Source: an uncultured Acholeplasmatales bacterium
GTDB lineage: Bacteria > Bacillota_I > Bacilli_A > Acholeplasmatales > Anaeroplasmataceae
Length of the DNA stretch: 64,000 nucleotides
Reading direction: 5' to 3'
Assembly (NCBI GenBank): GCA_944324795.1
Contig: CALUXR010000001.1
Location: 92,654 to 156,653, forward strand
A program made the position numbers and the translations under genes. Shown one piece after another: positions 39,934-48,572 of the stretch. A model generated the notes under the pieces. The model was not told where the DNA came from. It was given only the letters and a program-made list of their open reading frames with translations, and ran no database searches. Every line of letters begins with the position of its first letter. The first letter of the stretch is position 1.

Positions 39934-41265
39934 TTATTTCAATTTTTTCTCTAATTCAGCTTTTAAATCTTCATAACCAGGTTTACCAAGTAAAGCAAAC
40001 ATATTCTTTTTATAAGCTTCAACACCTGGTTGATTAAATGGATTTACACCTAAAGTATAAGCAGAAATAGCACATGCATATTCAAAGAAATATACTAAAT
40101 AACCGTAACTTTTTGGTGTTAATTCTTTTAACTTAATTAAGATATTAGGAACACCACCATCATAATGAGCAATACGTGTGCCTAAAGTTGCTACATGATT
40201 AACATCATTCATAGTTTTACCAGCTAAGAAATTAAGACCGTCTAAATTATTTTCATTAGCTTTAATTTCAACATCTTTATTTAGATTTTCTAATTCTATA
40301 ACTGTTTCAAACATTGTTCTTTCACCATCTTGAATCATTTGACCAAGTGAATGAAGATCAGTTGTAAAATTAGCAGATGCAGGCCATATACCTTTATGAT
40401 CTTTACCTTCTGATTCACCAAATAATTGTTTCCACCATTCAGCAAAATAAGCAAGGCGTGGTTCATAATTAACAAGAATTTCAAATTTACGACCATGACG
40501 ATATAATAAATTACGAACTAAAGCATATTCCATAGCAATATTATTTTTTACATCTTTATTGCTAGAAAAATCAAGATAAGCTTCTTTAGCACCTTCTAAA
40601 ATTAAATCAATATCTACACCACTAGCCGCAATTGGAAGTAAACCAACTGGAGTTAAAACACTAAAACGGCCACCGATATCATCAGGTACAACAAATGTTT
40701 CATAACCTTCTGTATCAGCTAAAGTTTTTAATGCTCCTTTAGCTTTATCTGTCGTAGCAAAAATACGATGTTTTGCTTCTTCTTTGCCATATTTATTGAT
40801 TAAAGCTTCTTCTAAAATTCTAAAAGCAATGGCTGGTTCAGTTGTAGTACCAGATTTAGAAATTACATTAATTGAATAATCTTTATCCTTAATATAATCT
40901 AATAATTCATTCATATAAGATCCACTTATATGATTACCAACAAAGATTACTTCACAGCCATTATTACCAAAATATGGTTTAAATAATTCAACACATGATC
41001 TAGCTCCTAAATATGAACCACCAATACCTACAGCAAGTAAAATATCAGAATGGTTACAAATCTTGCCAGCAGCTTCTTTTATTCTATTAACCTCTCTACT
41101 ATCGAATGTGATAGGTAAGTCTAACCAGCCTAAGAAATCATTTCCAGCACCCTCTCTACTTTCTAACACTTCTCTTGCTTTTTCCACTTCTTTTACTAAT
41201 GCTTTATAATCAGCATCAGAATAGAATGTTTTAGTTAGACTAGTATCTAATTCTAAATATTTCAT
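39934..41265 (-). CDS. pgi: Glucose-6-phosphate isomerase
   Basis: 443 residues from the ATG at 41265, with AGGAGG seven bases upstream. An extension to 41352 is excluded because the predicted promoter lies inside it. Short Gram-positive type: the [15 protein letters not shown] and [12 protein letters not shown] phosphate-binding motifs, and the C-terminal [12 protein letters not shown] signature. It interconverts glucose-6-phosphate and fructose-6-phosphate. It appears to be transcribed alone. Confidence 0.96.
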   Translation of the reverse strand: MKYLELDTSLTKTFYSDADYKALVKEVEKAREVLESREGAGNDFLGWLDLPITFDSREVNRIKEAAGKICNHSDILLAVGIGGSYLGARSCVELFKPYFGNNGCEVIFVGNHISGSYMNELLDYIKDKDYSINVISKSGTTTEPAIAFRILEEALINKYGKEEAKHRIFATTDKAKGALKTLADTEGYETFVVPDDIGGRFSVLTPVGLLPIAASGVDIDLILEGAKEAYLDFSSNKDVKNNIAMEYALVRNLLYRHGRKFEILVNYEPRLAYFAEWWKQLFGESEGKDHKGIWPASANFTTDLHSLGQMIQDGERTMFETVIELENLNKDVEIKANENNLDGLNFLAGKTMNDVNHVATLGTRIAHYDGGVPNILIKLKELTPKSYGYLVYFFEYACAISAYTLGVNPFNQPGVEAYKKNMFALLGKPGYEDLKAELEKKLK

Positions 41266-41293
41266 TTTATTTCCTCCTAGTTTTCTTACAATA

Positions 41294-41322
41294 ATTATAG
41301 CGCTTTTACAAGCAAAAAACAA
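41294..41322 (-). promoter_or_regulatory. pgi promoter
   Basis: Minus strand TTGTTT (41317-41322), 17 bases, TATAAT (41294-41299). The predicted start near 41287 fixes pgi initiation at 41265. Confidence 0.6.
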
Positions 41323-41336
41323 TATAAGAAAAATAA

Positions 41337-41364
41337 AAAGCATTCCTATCATTTAAAGGAATGC
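41337..41364 (-). terminator. Terminator after the DUF212 gene
   Basis: Minus strand GCATTCCT...AGGAATGC followed by TTTTTATTTTT. It ends the yutD-nfu-DUF212 unit and partly overlaps the pgi promoter region. Confidence 0.75.
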
Positions 41365-41373
41365 ATAGTCTTT

Positions 41374-41892
41374 TTAAGCAAAACAAAAATAACCTACTAT
41401 AGCAAAAATAAGACCAACAATTATACCGCCAACAACTTCAAAAGCTTTATGACCTAATAATTCTTTTAATTTACCTTTTTTACCAAAACCAAGTTCAATT
41501 CTTGTTTGTTCATCTTCATTTTTAACTAAATTATTTAAAATTTGAGCATGTTTTGAAGCTTCAAGTCGGACGCCCATCGCATCATGAATAACGATACATG
41601 CAAATATTAAGGCAACAGCGAAACTATATTCTAATTTTCCACTATCGCTCATTTGAAAAAAGCCCATTAAAACTACTAAGGTTATTACTGTAGCAGTATG
41701 GCTTGATGGCATACCACCTGTTGTAAATAAGGCTTTAATCATAAGTTTTTTTTCTTTAATTGAAAAAATTATAACTTTTAAAAATTGACAAAACAACATC
41801 GATAATAAACTAAATAAAATAACTTGAACAGTTCTTATCCCAATCAATTCTTGTAATTCGTTATACCACGCATCACCTTCTAGAAACATCAT
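41374..41892 (-). CDS. DUF212 (YuiD-type, divergent PAP2) membrane protein
   Basis: About 172 residues. It has the family signature FTTGGMPSSHTA and the downstream IHDAMGVRLEASKHA segment, with three or four membrane helices. The family is distantly related to PAP2 phosphatases; function is unproven. The gene overlaps the end of nfu, and a GGGTG in nfu favours the ATG pair at 41892/41889; a reading from 41919 is also open. Confidence 0.8.
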   Translation of the reverse strand: MMFLEGDAWYNELQELIGIRTVQVILFSLLSMLFCQFLKVIIFSIKEKKLMIKALFTTGGMPSSHTATVITLVVLMGFFQMSDSGKLEYSFAVALIFACIVIHDAMGVRLEASKHAQILNNLVKNEDEQTRIELGFGKKGKLKELLGHKAFEVVGGIIVGLIFAIVGYFCFA

Positions 41893-42148
41893 CTTCATCA
41901 CCCATTTCATCTGTATCATTTACTACTTCAATAACTTCTGGTACAGTCTCTACAAGCAAAGCTTCAATACCATCTTTTAAAGTATAGTCGATAGCTACAC
42001 ATCCCATACAAGCTCCAAGTAAACGAACATGTACCACACCATTAATAAAACTTACAAACTCAACATCGCCACCTTCAGCATTTAAATAAGGACGAATACG
42101 ATTTAATTCTTTTTTAATTTGATTTTCAATATCAGCTAAAGTTCGCAT
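41873..42148 (-). CDS. NifU-like C-terminal domain protein (Nfu-type Fe-S scaffold)
   Basis: 91 residues, a single NifU C-terminal domain: IRPYLNAEGGDVEFV then LLGACMGCVAIDYTLKDGIE with the CxxC cluster motif. It carries a transient 4Fe-4S cluster to clients, relevant here to NrdG and the activase proteins. It follows the yutD-like gene by three bases. Confidence 0.88.
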   Translation of the reverse strand: MRTLADIENQIKKELNRIRPYLNAEGGDVEFVSFINGVVHVRLLGACMGCVAIDYTLKDGIEALLVETVPEVIEVVNDTDEMGDEDDVSRR

Positions 42149-42151
42149 TAT

Positions 42152-42727
42152 TTAGGAACCCCTCCTTCTATTTTTCTTTCTATTATTATTAAAATCTCTT
42201 TTTGGTGGTACAAAACCTTCACTAGCTACCACCGTAGTCACATCATCTTTTTCATCTTCATTTACAGCTAATTCACTAGGTAATTTACCAAGTGGCACTT
42301 CATTTATTCTATTCATATCTAATACTATTTTAGGTTTATTTTTATTAGAATTTTCTAAAATTAAATTTTCTTTATCATAATTTTCTTTTTCAATAACTAA
42401 ATGTTTTGGCGTAGGTATATTATTTACTTCTTTATCTTTTAAACTATCAATTTCATTAGCATTTTTAGTTCTTCTTAAAACATAATAAGGAGCTTCAAAA
42501 ACACAACTTTTTTCAATATATGAGGGAATGTCTTTATAATAATTTTCTTTTTTACTATCTGTTGTAAAGCCTTTTAATCTTAATAATCCATCTGATAAAT
42601 CACCTACAATATAAGGATATTTATCAAAACATTCTTCAATATAGGCTTCTTCAAATTTTTCTAAATTAAATGCATCTTTAAAAACACTAACCAATTCATA
42701 TATTCCTTTACGACTTTTAATAACCAT
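42152..42727 (-). CDS. YutD-like (DUF1027) protein
   Basis: 191 residues. Residues 1-90 match the YutD pattern (KGIYELVSVFKDAFNLEKFEEAY then YPYIVGDLSDGLLRLKGF). The rest is a charged, low-complexity tail ending RKKNRRRGS. Function is unknown. In Bacillus yutD also lies near a NifU-like gene, so the grouping is conserved. The ATG follows GAGGTG. Confidence 0.75.
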   Translation of the reverse strand: MVIKSRKGIYELVSVFKDAFNLEKFEEAYIEECFDKYPYIVGDLSDGLLRLKGFTTDSKKENYYKDIPSYIEKSCVFEAPYYVLRRTKNANEIDSLKDKEVNNIPTPKHLVIEKENYDKENLILENSNKNKPKIVLDMNRINEVPLGKLPSELAVNEDEKDDVTTVVASEGFVPPKRDFNNNRKKNRRRGS

Positions 42728-42746
42728 CGTTAAAACACCTCAATAT

Positions 42747-42752
42747 ATTATA
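42747..42752 (-). promoter_or_regulatory. -10 element for the yutD-nfu-DUF212 unit
   Basis: Minus strand TATAAT 20 bases upstream of the yutD-like ATG, preceded by an A/T-rich region. The -35 is poorly defined. Confidence 0.45.
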
Positions 42753-42768
42753 CAAAATTTTTCTATTT

Positions 42769-44121
42769 TTATCTACTAATAACTCCTAAATTATTAAGTA
42801 ACTTACGTCTATATAATAAATAGAAAGAAATAATTAGGAATATAGCAGCGCCAAACCAAGCTAATACTTCTGAATAAAATAAACCACTACTTCCTATTGC
42901 TAGAGGAATAGTATAAGCACAAACTACTCTAACTATTAATTCTAAAACTCCTGATGTCATTGGTATAATTGTATTAGATAATCCTTGAATAGCACTTCTA
43001 TAATTATATAATAAATATAAACTAAACAAGAAATAAGCCATTACCTTTAAATATGATGTACCAACTTCTAATACATAATTATAATCAGTTGTGTTTTTAT
43101 CTAAAAATAACATTACTATATATTTACCAGCAAATATAATGATTAAACTAATAACAAGAGATGTCAAAACTGATAAAACAGCCCCACTATTAGTTCCTTT
43201 TTTAATGCGGTCAAATCGCTTAGCCCCGTAATTTTGACTAACAAATGTTGTGATAGCAAGACCATATGATGTCGCACAAACTTCAAGTAAACCATATATT
43301 TTATTTCCGGCTGTAAAACCTGCCACAAATAATGTTCCATAAGTATTTACTTTACCTTGAATAGCAAGTCCACCAAGAGAAATTATTATTCCTTGTAAAG
43401 CAACAGGTAGTGCTAATAACATCAATTCTTTAATTATCGCTTTATCAAGGGAAAATCCTTTAAATGTAAATAAACGATGACGAAATACAAAGAAAGTAGT
43501 TACTAAAGCACTAAAGCCTTGCGCTATAACTGTCGCAATAGCCGCTCCGGCAATTCCCAATTTAAAAGTTATAATAAATAATAAATCTAATACAACATTT
43601 AAAACAGCTGCTACAATCATTGCGATAAGAGGTGATTTAGAATCACCAAAAGAACGTAAGATACTACTTGTCATATGATAAATCATATTAAGAGGAATCC
43701 CTGCAAAGATAATTCTAATATATATTTCTGCTAAATCAATTATATCTTCTGGTGTATTAAGTAATAATAAGAATGGTTTAGTTAAACTTTCAGATAAAAT
43801 TAAAACAACAATTAAAATGATTAATGATAAAAACAAACTGTTTTGAATTACTTTATTTAAATTTTCTTTATCTTTTTTTCCATAAGTTTTGGCTATTAAA
43901 ATACCAAACCCTTGTGGGAATAACATGATAATTGACATAAATAAGTAATTAAGCCAATCAGTTGAACCAACAGCCGATAAGGCGTTAGTACCAACAAATC
44001 TTCCAACAATTACACTATCAACTGTATAATAAAGTTGATTAAAAAGATTACCAAGCATTAAGGGTAATGCAAATAATAATATAATTTTGTAAGGTTTTCC
44101 TTGTGTCATTTGTTTTTCCAC
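42769..44121 (-). CDS. MATE-family multidrug efflux protein
   Basis: About 450 residues, twelve predicted helices in two homologous halves. It has the MTQGKPYKIILLFALPLMLGNLFNQ-type start (first part cited) and SVIVGRFVGTNALSAVG, typical of DinF/NorM-like MATE proteins. It probably exports cationic compounds against sodium or protons. Start: GTG at 44121 behind GGTGAT is favoured; 44139 lies close to the predicted transcription start. Confidence 0.88.
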   Translation of the reverse strand: MEKQMTQGKPYKIILLFALPLMLGNLFNQLYYTVDSVIVGRFVGTNALSAVGSTDWLNYLFMSIIMLFPQGFGILIAKTYGKKDKENLNKVIQNSLFLSLIILIVVLILSESLTKPFLLLLNTPEDIIDLAEIYIRIIFAGIPLNMIYHMTSSILRSFGDSKSPLIAMIVAAVLNVVLDLLFIITFKLGIAGAAIATVIAQGFSALVTTFFVFRHRLFTFKGFSLDKAIIKELMLLALPVALQGIIISLGGLAIQGKVNTYGTLFVAGFTAGNKIYGLLEVCATSYGLAITTFVSQNYGAKRFDRIKKGTNSGAVLSVLTSLVISLIIIFAGKYIVMLFLDKNTTDYNYVLEVGTSYLKVMAYFLFSLYLLYNYRSAIQGLSNTIIPMTSGVLELIVRVVCAYTIPLAIGSSGLFYSEVLAWFGAAIFLIISFYLLYRRKLLNNLGVISR

Positions 44122-44171
44122 TCTATCACCGCCATCCATTCATTATAACTTAAATTTACTTTATAAAAAAG

Positions 44172-44197
44172 AAAAAAAGATTAGCATGCTAATCTTT
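44172..44197 (-). terminator. Terminator of the ygbA-ybaN-cydDC operon
   Basis: Perfect 22-base palindrome (AAAGATTAGCA mirrored) followed on the minus strand by a T run. It overlaps the end of the 36-codon gene, which places that gene in the operon. Confidence 0.85.
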
Positions 44198-44299
44198 ATT
44201 TTTATATTTATAATATTTATAAATTATTAATGAAATAGCTATAATAACTACTACTATAGCTATAATTATTCCTATTTCTTTATGTCCTAAATTTGGCAT
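44189..44299 (-). CDS. 36-residue single-helix membrane peptide after cydC
   Basis: MPNLGHKEIG, one strongly hydrophobic helix (IIIAIVVVIIAISLII), then a Lys/Tyr-rich tail KYYKYKNKD. The ATG at 44299 lies inside the last codons of cydC, which supply AAGGTGG as its ribosome binding site, and the stop is followed at once by the operon terminator. Too short for automatic calling. No family recognised; size and topology recall the small subunits of membrane complexes such as CydX, but there is no sequence evidence for that. Confidence 0.6.
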   Translation of the reverse strand: MPNLGHKEIGIIIAIVVVIIAISLIIYKYYKYKNKD

Positions 44300-45942
44300 A
44301 ATCCACCTTCTTTAAATTCATATATTTTATTACAAATACTTAAACTACTTTTTCTATGACTAATTATAATAATAGCCATATCTTTACTATATCTTTTTAA
44401 TGAATTTAAAATGATACCTTCATTTATTGCATCTATATTCGCTGTAGCTTCATCAAGTAATAATAATTTAGGTTTTCTTAAGAAAACTCTTGCTAAACCA
44501 AGACGTTGTTTTTCACCTTCTGATATATTATCTTTTAAATCACTTATTTTAGTATTGAAACCATCTTTTAAACCTTCAATATAATCAAATATTCCTGCAT
44601 TAATACAAGCCTCAGTAATTTCTTCATTTGTAGCATCACTTTTAGCAATTTTTAAATTATTTAAAATTGTATCATGAAATAAATATGTTTTTTGACTAAA
44701 TAAATTAATATTATTATATAAAGATTCTAAACTATATTTTTTAATATTCTCATTATTTATTAATATTTCTCCATCATTTACTTCATAAAAATGCATTATT
44801 AAATTTAAGATGGTAGATTTACCAACTCCACTTGGTCCTAAAATACCAATAATTTCTTCATTTTTAAGATTAAAATTACAATTTCTTAAAATATCTGTTT
44901 TATCATATTTAAAATTAACATTTTTAAATTCTAAATTCTTAAATTCAAAATCTAAATTACCATAAGTTAAATTATTCTTTTCATTTAATAATTTAAATAC
45001 TCTATCTGCAGATGCGAAAGTTTGAGCTAAATTATTTGGTAAATTAGCTAATGCTAAAACAGGACCTAAAGATGTTGTTAGAGTTACATAAGAAAGAATA
45101 ATAAATGGCGAATCTATAATATTATTTATATATAATATATAAGATATAATAATCATTAATACATTAAGCATAATAATTATTATATTAGTAATATTTGTAA
45201 ATATATTATTTTTAATTTCTAATTTATTATTAATTTTAATTAATTTATCACTTTTATCTTTTACTAATTCAATATATTCATCTTTTTTATTTTGACTAAT
45301 TATTTCATATCCACCATATATAGAATCTAAATAAAATTCTCTAAAATCACCTAAATTAAAACGATATTTTTTACCATCATTTTTATTAAACACATAAAAC
45401 ATTAAAGGAATAATAATACCTATTATTAAATATGTTAATAAGGCTATTAATGCTAAATAAACATTAATATATATGCCTAAAAATATAATCATAATTAATG
45501 ATACAATCAAAGCTATTAAAACTGGAGTAATTGTATGAGCATAAAATACTTCTAATGTTTCTACATCGCTACTAAGCATTTGTGAAATATCACCTTTAGA
45601 TTTATCTAAAAATTTAGCTAAACTTAATTTTCTAAGTGATTTAAATATTTTAATTCTAATTATTGCTAATAATTTAAAAGCCATATAATGATTGCTATAT
45701 TGCTCAAAATAGCGAAGTATTCCTCTTAAAATACCACTTATAATAATGATTGAAAACAATAATCCATAACTTAACGAAACATCTATTCCAAGGAATTTAA
45801 TTATAGTTATTGCGGCAAATAAACTAATATTTATAGCTAATAAATAACCTAAAACTCCCATAAATACTGCAAGTAATATATATAAACTAAAAGGTCCTAC
45901 TAAAGCGATTAATTTATATATTAAACCTAGTTTTTTTCTCAT
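44287..45942 (-). CDS. cydC: CydC-like half of a heterodimeric ABC exporter
   Basis: 551 residues: a six-helix membrane domain (residues 1-300) and an ATPase domain with GPSGVGKSTIL (Walker A), SEGEKQRLGLAR (signature, variant of LSGGQ) and LLLLDEATANID (Walker B). With the upstream gene it forms a CydDC-type pair, which in E. coli exports cysteine and glutathione to the cell exterior and is needed for cytochrome bd assembly. The four-base overlap with cydD indicates coupling. No bd-oxidase genes are in the window. Confidence 0.82.
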   Translation of the reverse strand: MRKKLGLIYKLIALVGPFSLYILLAVFMGVLGYLLAINISLFAAITIIKFLGIDVSLSYGLLFSIIIISGILRGILRYFEQYSNHYMAFKLLAIIRIKIFKSLRKLSLAKFLDKSKGDISQMLSSDVETLEVFYAHTITPVLIALIVSLIMIIFLGIYINVYLALIALLTYLIIGIIIPLMFYVFNKNDGKKYRFNLGDFREFYLDSIYGGYEIISQNKKDEYIELVKDKSDKLIKINNKLEIKNNIFTNITNIIIIMLNVLMIIISYILYINNIIDSPFIILSYVTLTTSLGPVLALANLPNNLAQTFASADRVFKLLNEKNNLTYGNLDFEFKNLEFKNVNFKYDKTDILRNCNFNLKNEEIIGILGPSGVGKSTILNLIMHFYEVNDGEILINNENIKKYSLESLYNNINLFSQKTYLFHDTILNNLKIAKSDATNEEITEACINAGIFDYIEGLKDGFNTKISDLKDNISEGEKQRLGLARVFLRKPKLLLLDEATANIDAINEGIILNSLKRYSKDMAIIIISHRKSSLSICNKIYEFKEGGLCQI

Positions 45943-47645
45943 TTTTTAATCTCCTCTAAACTACTTTGATATAAATAAAGTTCTTTAAATTCTGAATTTT
46001 CATTTAACAACTTCTTCGGACTTCCTTCTTCTACAATTTTACTATTTTTTAAAAAATATATATAATTGCTTGCTAAAACATTTTTAAGCCTATGAGTTAT
46101 ATTTAATACAATATTATTTAAAGCTAATTTTTTTATTATTTCTAATATTATTTCTTCACTATCTTTATCAATATTAGATGTAGCTTCATCAAAAATATAA
46201 AAATCATAAGGTTTAGATAAATAATAAGCTAAGATTAATCTTTGCTTTTCACCACCAGAAATATTGCTTCCTTCATCTTTAATAATAAAATCAAGACCAC
46301 CATTATTTCTTATCACTTCATCCATTTTTACTAATTTTAATAATCTCCACATCTCATTTTCACTTAATTCATTATTATAAAATAAAAATTCATCTTTAAT
46401 ACTTTTATGCATTATATAAGTCGTATTAGCTACATAACAAACTTTTTTATAAAAACTATCTACATTAATTTTATTTAATTCTAAATTATTATTTAATATA
46501 ATATGACCTTTATAATTATTATTGATATTTGCAAGTATTTTAGCTATTGTTGATTTACCACTACCAGATATACCTACTATACTATATAAGCCAATATTTA
46601 ATTGCATATTAATATTATTTAAAATTAAATCTTTATCTTTATAATTAAAACTTAAATCTTTAATCAATATATTATCAATTTTATTATCTATTAAAATATT
46701 AGCTACTTTTTCCTCTTCATTTAATAATTTTATAACCTTTTTACCAGCTGTAGCTCCATTCATAGCTACATGAAAAGCACTACCTAAGCGTCTTAAAGGC
46801 AAAAAGAATTCAGCACCTATTAAAATCATAAATAAAGCAACATATAAATCAAGACCATTTTGCATACTAATTAAGGTTAAAACAATTCCTAACCCTGCTC
46901 CACCATACGCAACTAAATCCATAATTGTAACTGAATATAGTTGCATTACTAGAACCTTCATTGTTATTTTTCTAAATTCTTCAGATTTTAAAGCCATATC
47001 GTTTGTTCTTTTTTCATCATATAAGAAGATTTTTAATTCTTTTAAACCTCTAACATTATCTAAAAATGAATCTCCTAAACCTAAATAAATATCCCAATAT
47101 TTATTAAATATTTTTTTAGCCCCTTTAGAAACTAAAATGATTGAAATAGGAATTAAGGGTATACATATTAAATAAACTAAAGCCACCTTATAATCAAAGC
47201 ATAAAAATAACATAAATAATAATATTGGGGCAATCATAGCATAAAAGAAAGATGGTAAATAAAATTCATAATATAATCTTAATTGCTCAATACCTTCTGT
47301 TGATAATTCAGCCATTTCTGATATCGTAAAAGGAATATTAGTATTTAATCTTAAATATTTAGAATATGTATCTATTCTTAATTTCATAATCACATAATTA
47401 GCTAATTTATGACTATAATAATTAGCTAATAGAGTAAATATTATTTTAAATAATAGACCTATAAATAAACTTATTAAGGAATAGATTAAATGATTATTTA
47501 ATTTATTTATTGTATTATATATTAAATATAATATACTTGAAGTAATTAATATATTAAAAATAAATGCTAAAACATTAAATAAAACATTTAAAATTAAATA
47601 ATATTTTTTATCTTTAATATAATTTAACAATTCTTTATCAAACAT
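45939..47645 (-). CDS. cydD: CydD-like half of a heterodimeric ABC exporter
   Basis: 568 residues: the N-terminal membrane domain has the CydD-like LRLYYEFYLPSFFYAMIAP region, and the C-terminal ATPase has GISGSGKSTIAK, NISGGEKQRLILAYYL and YIFDEATSNID. It starts inside the end of the ybaN-like gene and overlaps cydC. The name rests on pair order and fold; another thiol or peptide substrate is possible. Confidence 0.82.
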   Translation of the reverse strand: MFDKELLNYIKDKKYYLILNVLFNVLAFIFNILITSSILYLIYNTINKLNNHLIYSLISLFIGLLFKIIFTLLANYYSHKLANYVIMKLRIDTYSKYLRLNTNIPFTISEMAELSTEGIEQLRLYYEFYLPSFFYAMIAPILLFMLFLCFDYKVALVYLICIPLIPISIILVSKGAKKIFNKYWDIYLGLGDSFLDNVRGLKELKIFLYDEKRTNDMALKSEEFRKITMKVLVMQLYSVTIMDLVAYGGAGLGIVLTLISMQNGLDLYVALFMILIGAEFFLPLRRLGSAFHVAMNGATAGKKVIKLLNEEEKVANILIDNKIDNILIKDLSFNYKDKDLILNNINMQLNIGLYSIVGISGSGKSTIAKILANINNNYKGHIILNNNLELNKINVDSFYKKVCYVANTTYIMHKSIKDEFLFYNNELSENEMWRLLKLVKMDEVIRNNGGLDFIIKDEGSNISGGEKQRLILAYYLSKPYDFYIFDEATSNIDKDSEEIILEIIKKLALNNIVLNITHRLKNVLASNYIYFLKNSKIVEEGSPKKLLNENSEFKELYLYQSSLEEIKK

Positions 47646-48054
47646 TTCTATCCTCCTGTAACCTTAAAAATTCTTTCTTAGTTACTGGTTTTACAAATAT
47701 TATAAAATAACTATATTTTAGAATTATTAAAGATGTTAATATAATTGTAACAACTAAATTATCAACAAAATACATAGTTAAAATTAACATAGAACTTACT
47801 AAAATCAATAAAATCAATTCACATTTTAAAGTCATAACTTTATTTTTTTGAAAAGTCTCTAAATGCTTTTTATATAATTTAGTATTTAAAAACCAATTAT
47901 TAAATTTCTCTGAACTTTTAACAAAACAAAAACTAGTTAAAAGTAAAAATGGAACTGTTGGTAATATAGGTATTATTACTCCTATTACACCTAAAGATAA
48001 TGATATAAATCCTAATATCATTAATATTAATCTTAATAATTTATTTTTTACCAT
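47638..48054 (-). CDS. YbaN-like (DUF454) membrane protein
   Basis: 138 residues. The DUF454 signature is clear: LGVIGVIIPILPTVPFLLLTSFCFVKSSEKFNNWF, cited here in part as LPTVPFLLL and FVKSSEKF. Three or four helices. Function is unknown. It overlaps ygbA upstream by 14 bases and cydD downstream by 8. Confidence 0.85.
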   Translation of the reverse strand: MVKNKLLRLILMILGFISLSLGVIGVIIPILPTVPFLLLTSFCFVKSSEKFNNWFLNTKLYKKHLETFQKNKVMTLKCELILLILVSSMLILTMYFVDNLVVTIILTSLIILKYSYFIIFVKPVTKKEFLRLQEDRNV

Positions 48055-48361
48055 TTTTTCTCTTCTCCTTTATAGTTTCTTTTAAATGTTTAATTGCGAT
48101 GATTGGATGATAAAATAACATTCTAGGACCACTAAAGCGCATAACTTCTTTTATTTTTTCTCTCATTATTGGCTTATAACAATGAATTTTACAGTTTGAA
48201 CAAAATGTTTTTTGATCACCAAAAGGACATTTACTAAGCCTTAAATTTACATATTCTAATAATTCATTACAATCATTACATAGTTCTTTATTTTTATGTT
48301 TTTTCTTACAATATAATTTAATCATTAATTCAACAACTTTTCTTTCTTCTTCTATTTTCAT
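48041..48361 (-). CDS. YgbA-type (nitrous-oxide-stimulated promoter family) protein
   Basis: 106 residues from the ATG at 48361 behind AGGAGG. Cys-rich: CNDCNELLEY, then CPFGDQKTFCSNCKIHCYKP and REKIKEVMRFSGPRM, the hallmark of the PF11756 family. The cysteines suggest a metal or Fe-S site. In enteric bacteria ygbA is under the nitric-oxide sensor NsrR. Here it heads an operon with ybaN and cydDC and is preceded by three matching operators. Confidence 0.85.
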   Translation of the reverse strand: MKIEEERKVVELMIKLYCKKKHKNKELCNDCNELLEYVNLRLSKCPFGDQKTFCSNCKIHCYKPIMREKIKEVMRFSGPRMLFYHPIIAIKHLKETIKEKRKNGKK

Positions 48362-48371
48362 ATTTCCTCCT

Positions 48372-48456
48372 GTTAGCAAAAGCTAACACGTTTTTAAAAA
48401 TAAAAGTTAGTTTTATCTAACTTTGTAGTCAAAAATAATAGTTAGATATAACTAAC
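48372..48456. promoter_or_regulatory. Three GTTAG-N6-CTAAC operators upstream of ygbA
   Basis: Sites at 48372-48387, 48406-48421 and 48441-48456 all read GTTAG, six variable bases, CTAAC. Start-to-start distances are 34 and 35 bases, so all lie on about the same helical face. They fill the stretch between the predicted transcription start and the ygbA ribosome binding site, which fits a repressor. The regulator is not in the window. Confidence 0.75.
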
Positions 48457-48463
48457 TAAAAAG

Positions 48464-48491
48464 ATTATACAAAAATATTAAATTTTGTCAA
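48464..48491 (-). promoter_or_regulatory. Promoter of the ygbA-ybaN-cydDC operon
   Basis: Minus strand consensus TTGACA (48486-48491), 16 bases, TATAAT (48464-48469). The predicted start is near 48457, at the edge of the third operator. Confidence 0.75.
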
Positions 48492-48520
48492 GCTACTGTA
48501 AAGTGTGTTTAACTTTTTTC

Positions 48521-48548
48521 TTTACATTATATCGATTTATGATATAAT
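48521..48548 (+). promoter_or_regulatory. Promoter of the alcohol/aldehyde dehydrogenase pair
   Basis: TTTACA (48521-48526), 16 bases, TATAAT (48543-48548), with a start near 48555 and a very short leader to the GGAGG. Confidence 0.6.
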
Positions 48549-48572
48549 TTTAGACGTTTGGAGGATAAAAAT

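Noticed and set aside
41266..41352. 29-residue hydrophobic N-terminal extension of glucose-6-phosphate isomerase
   Set aside because: It contains the pgi promoter and a good ribosome binding site for the later ATG; the enzyme is cytosolic.
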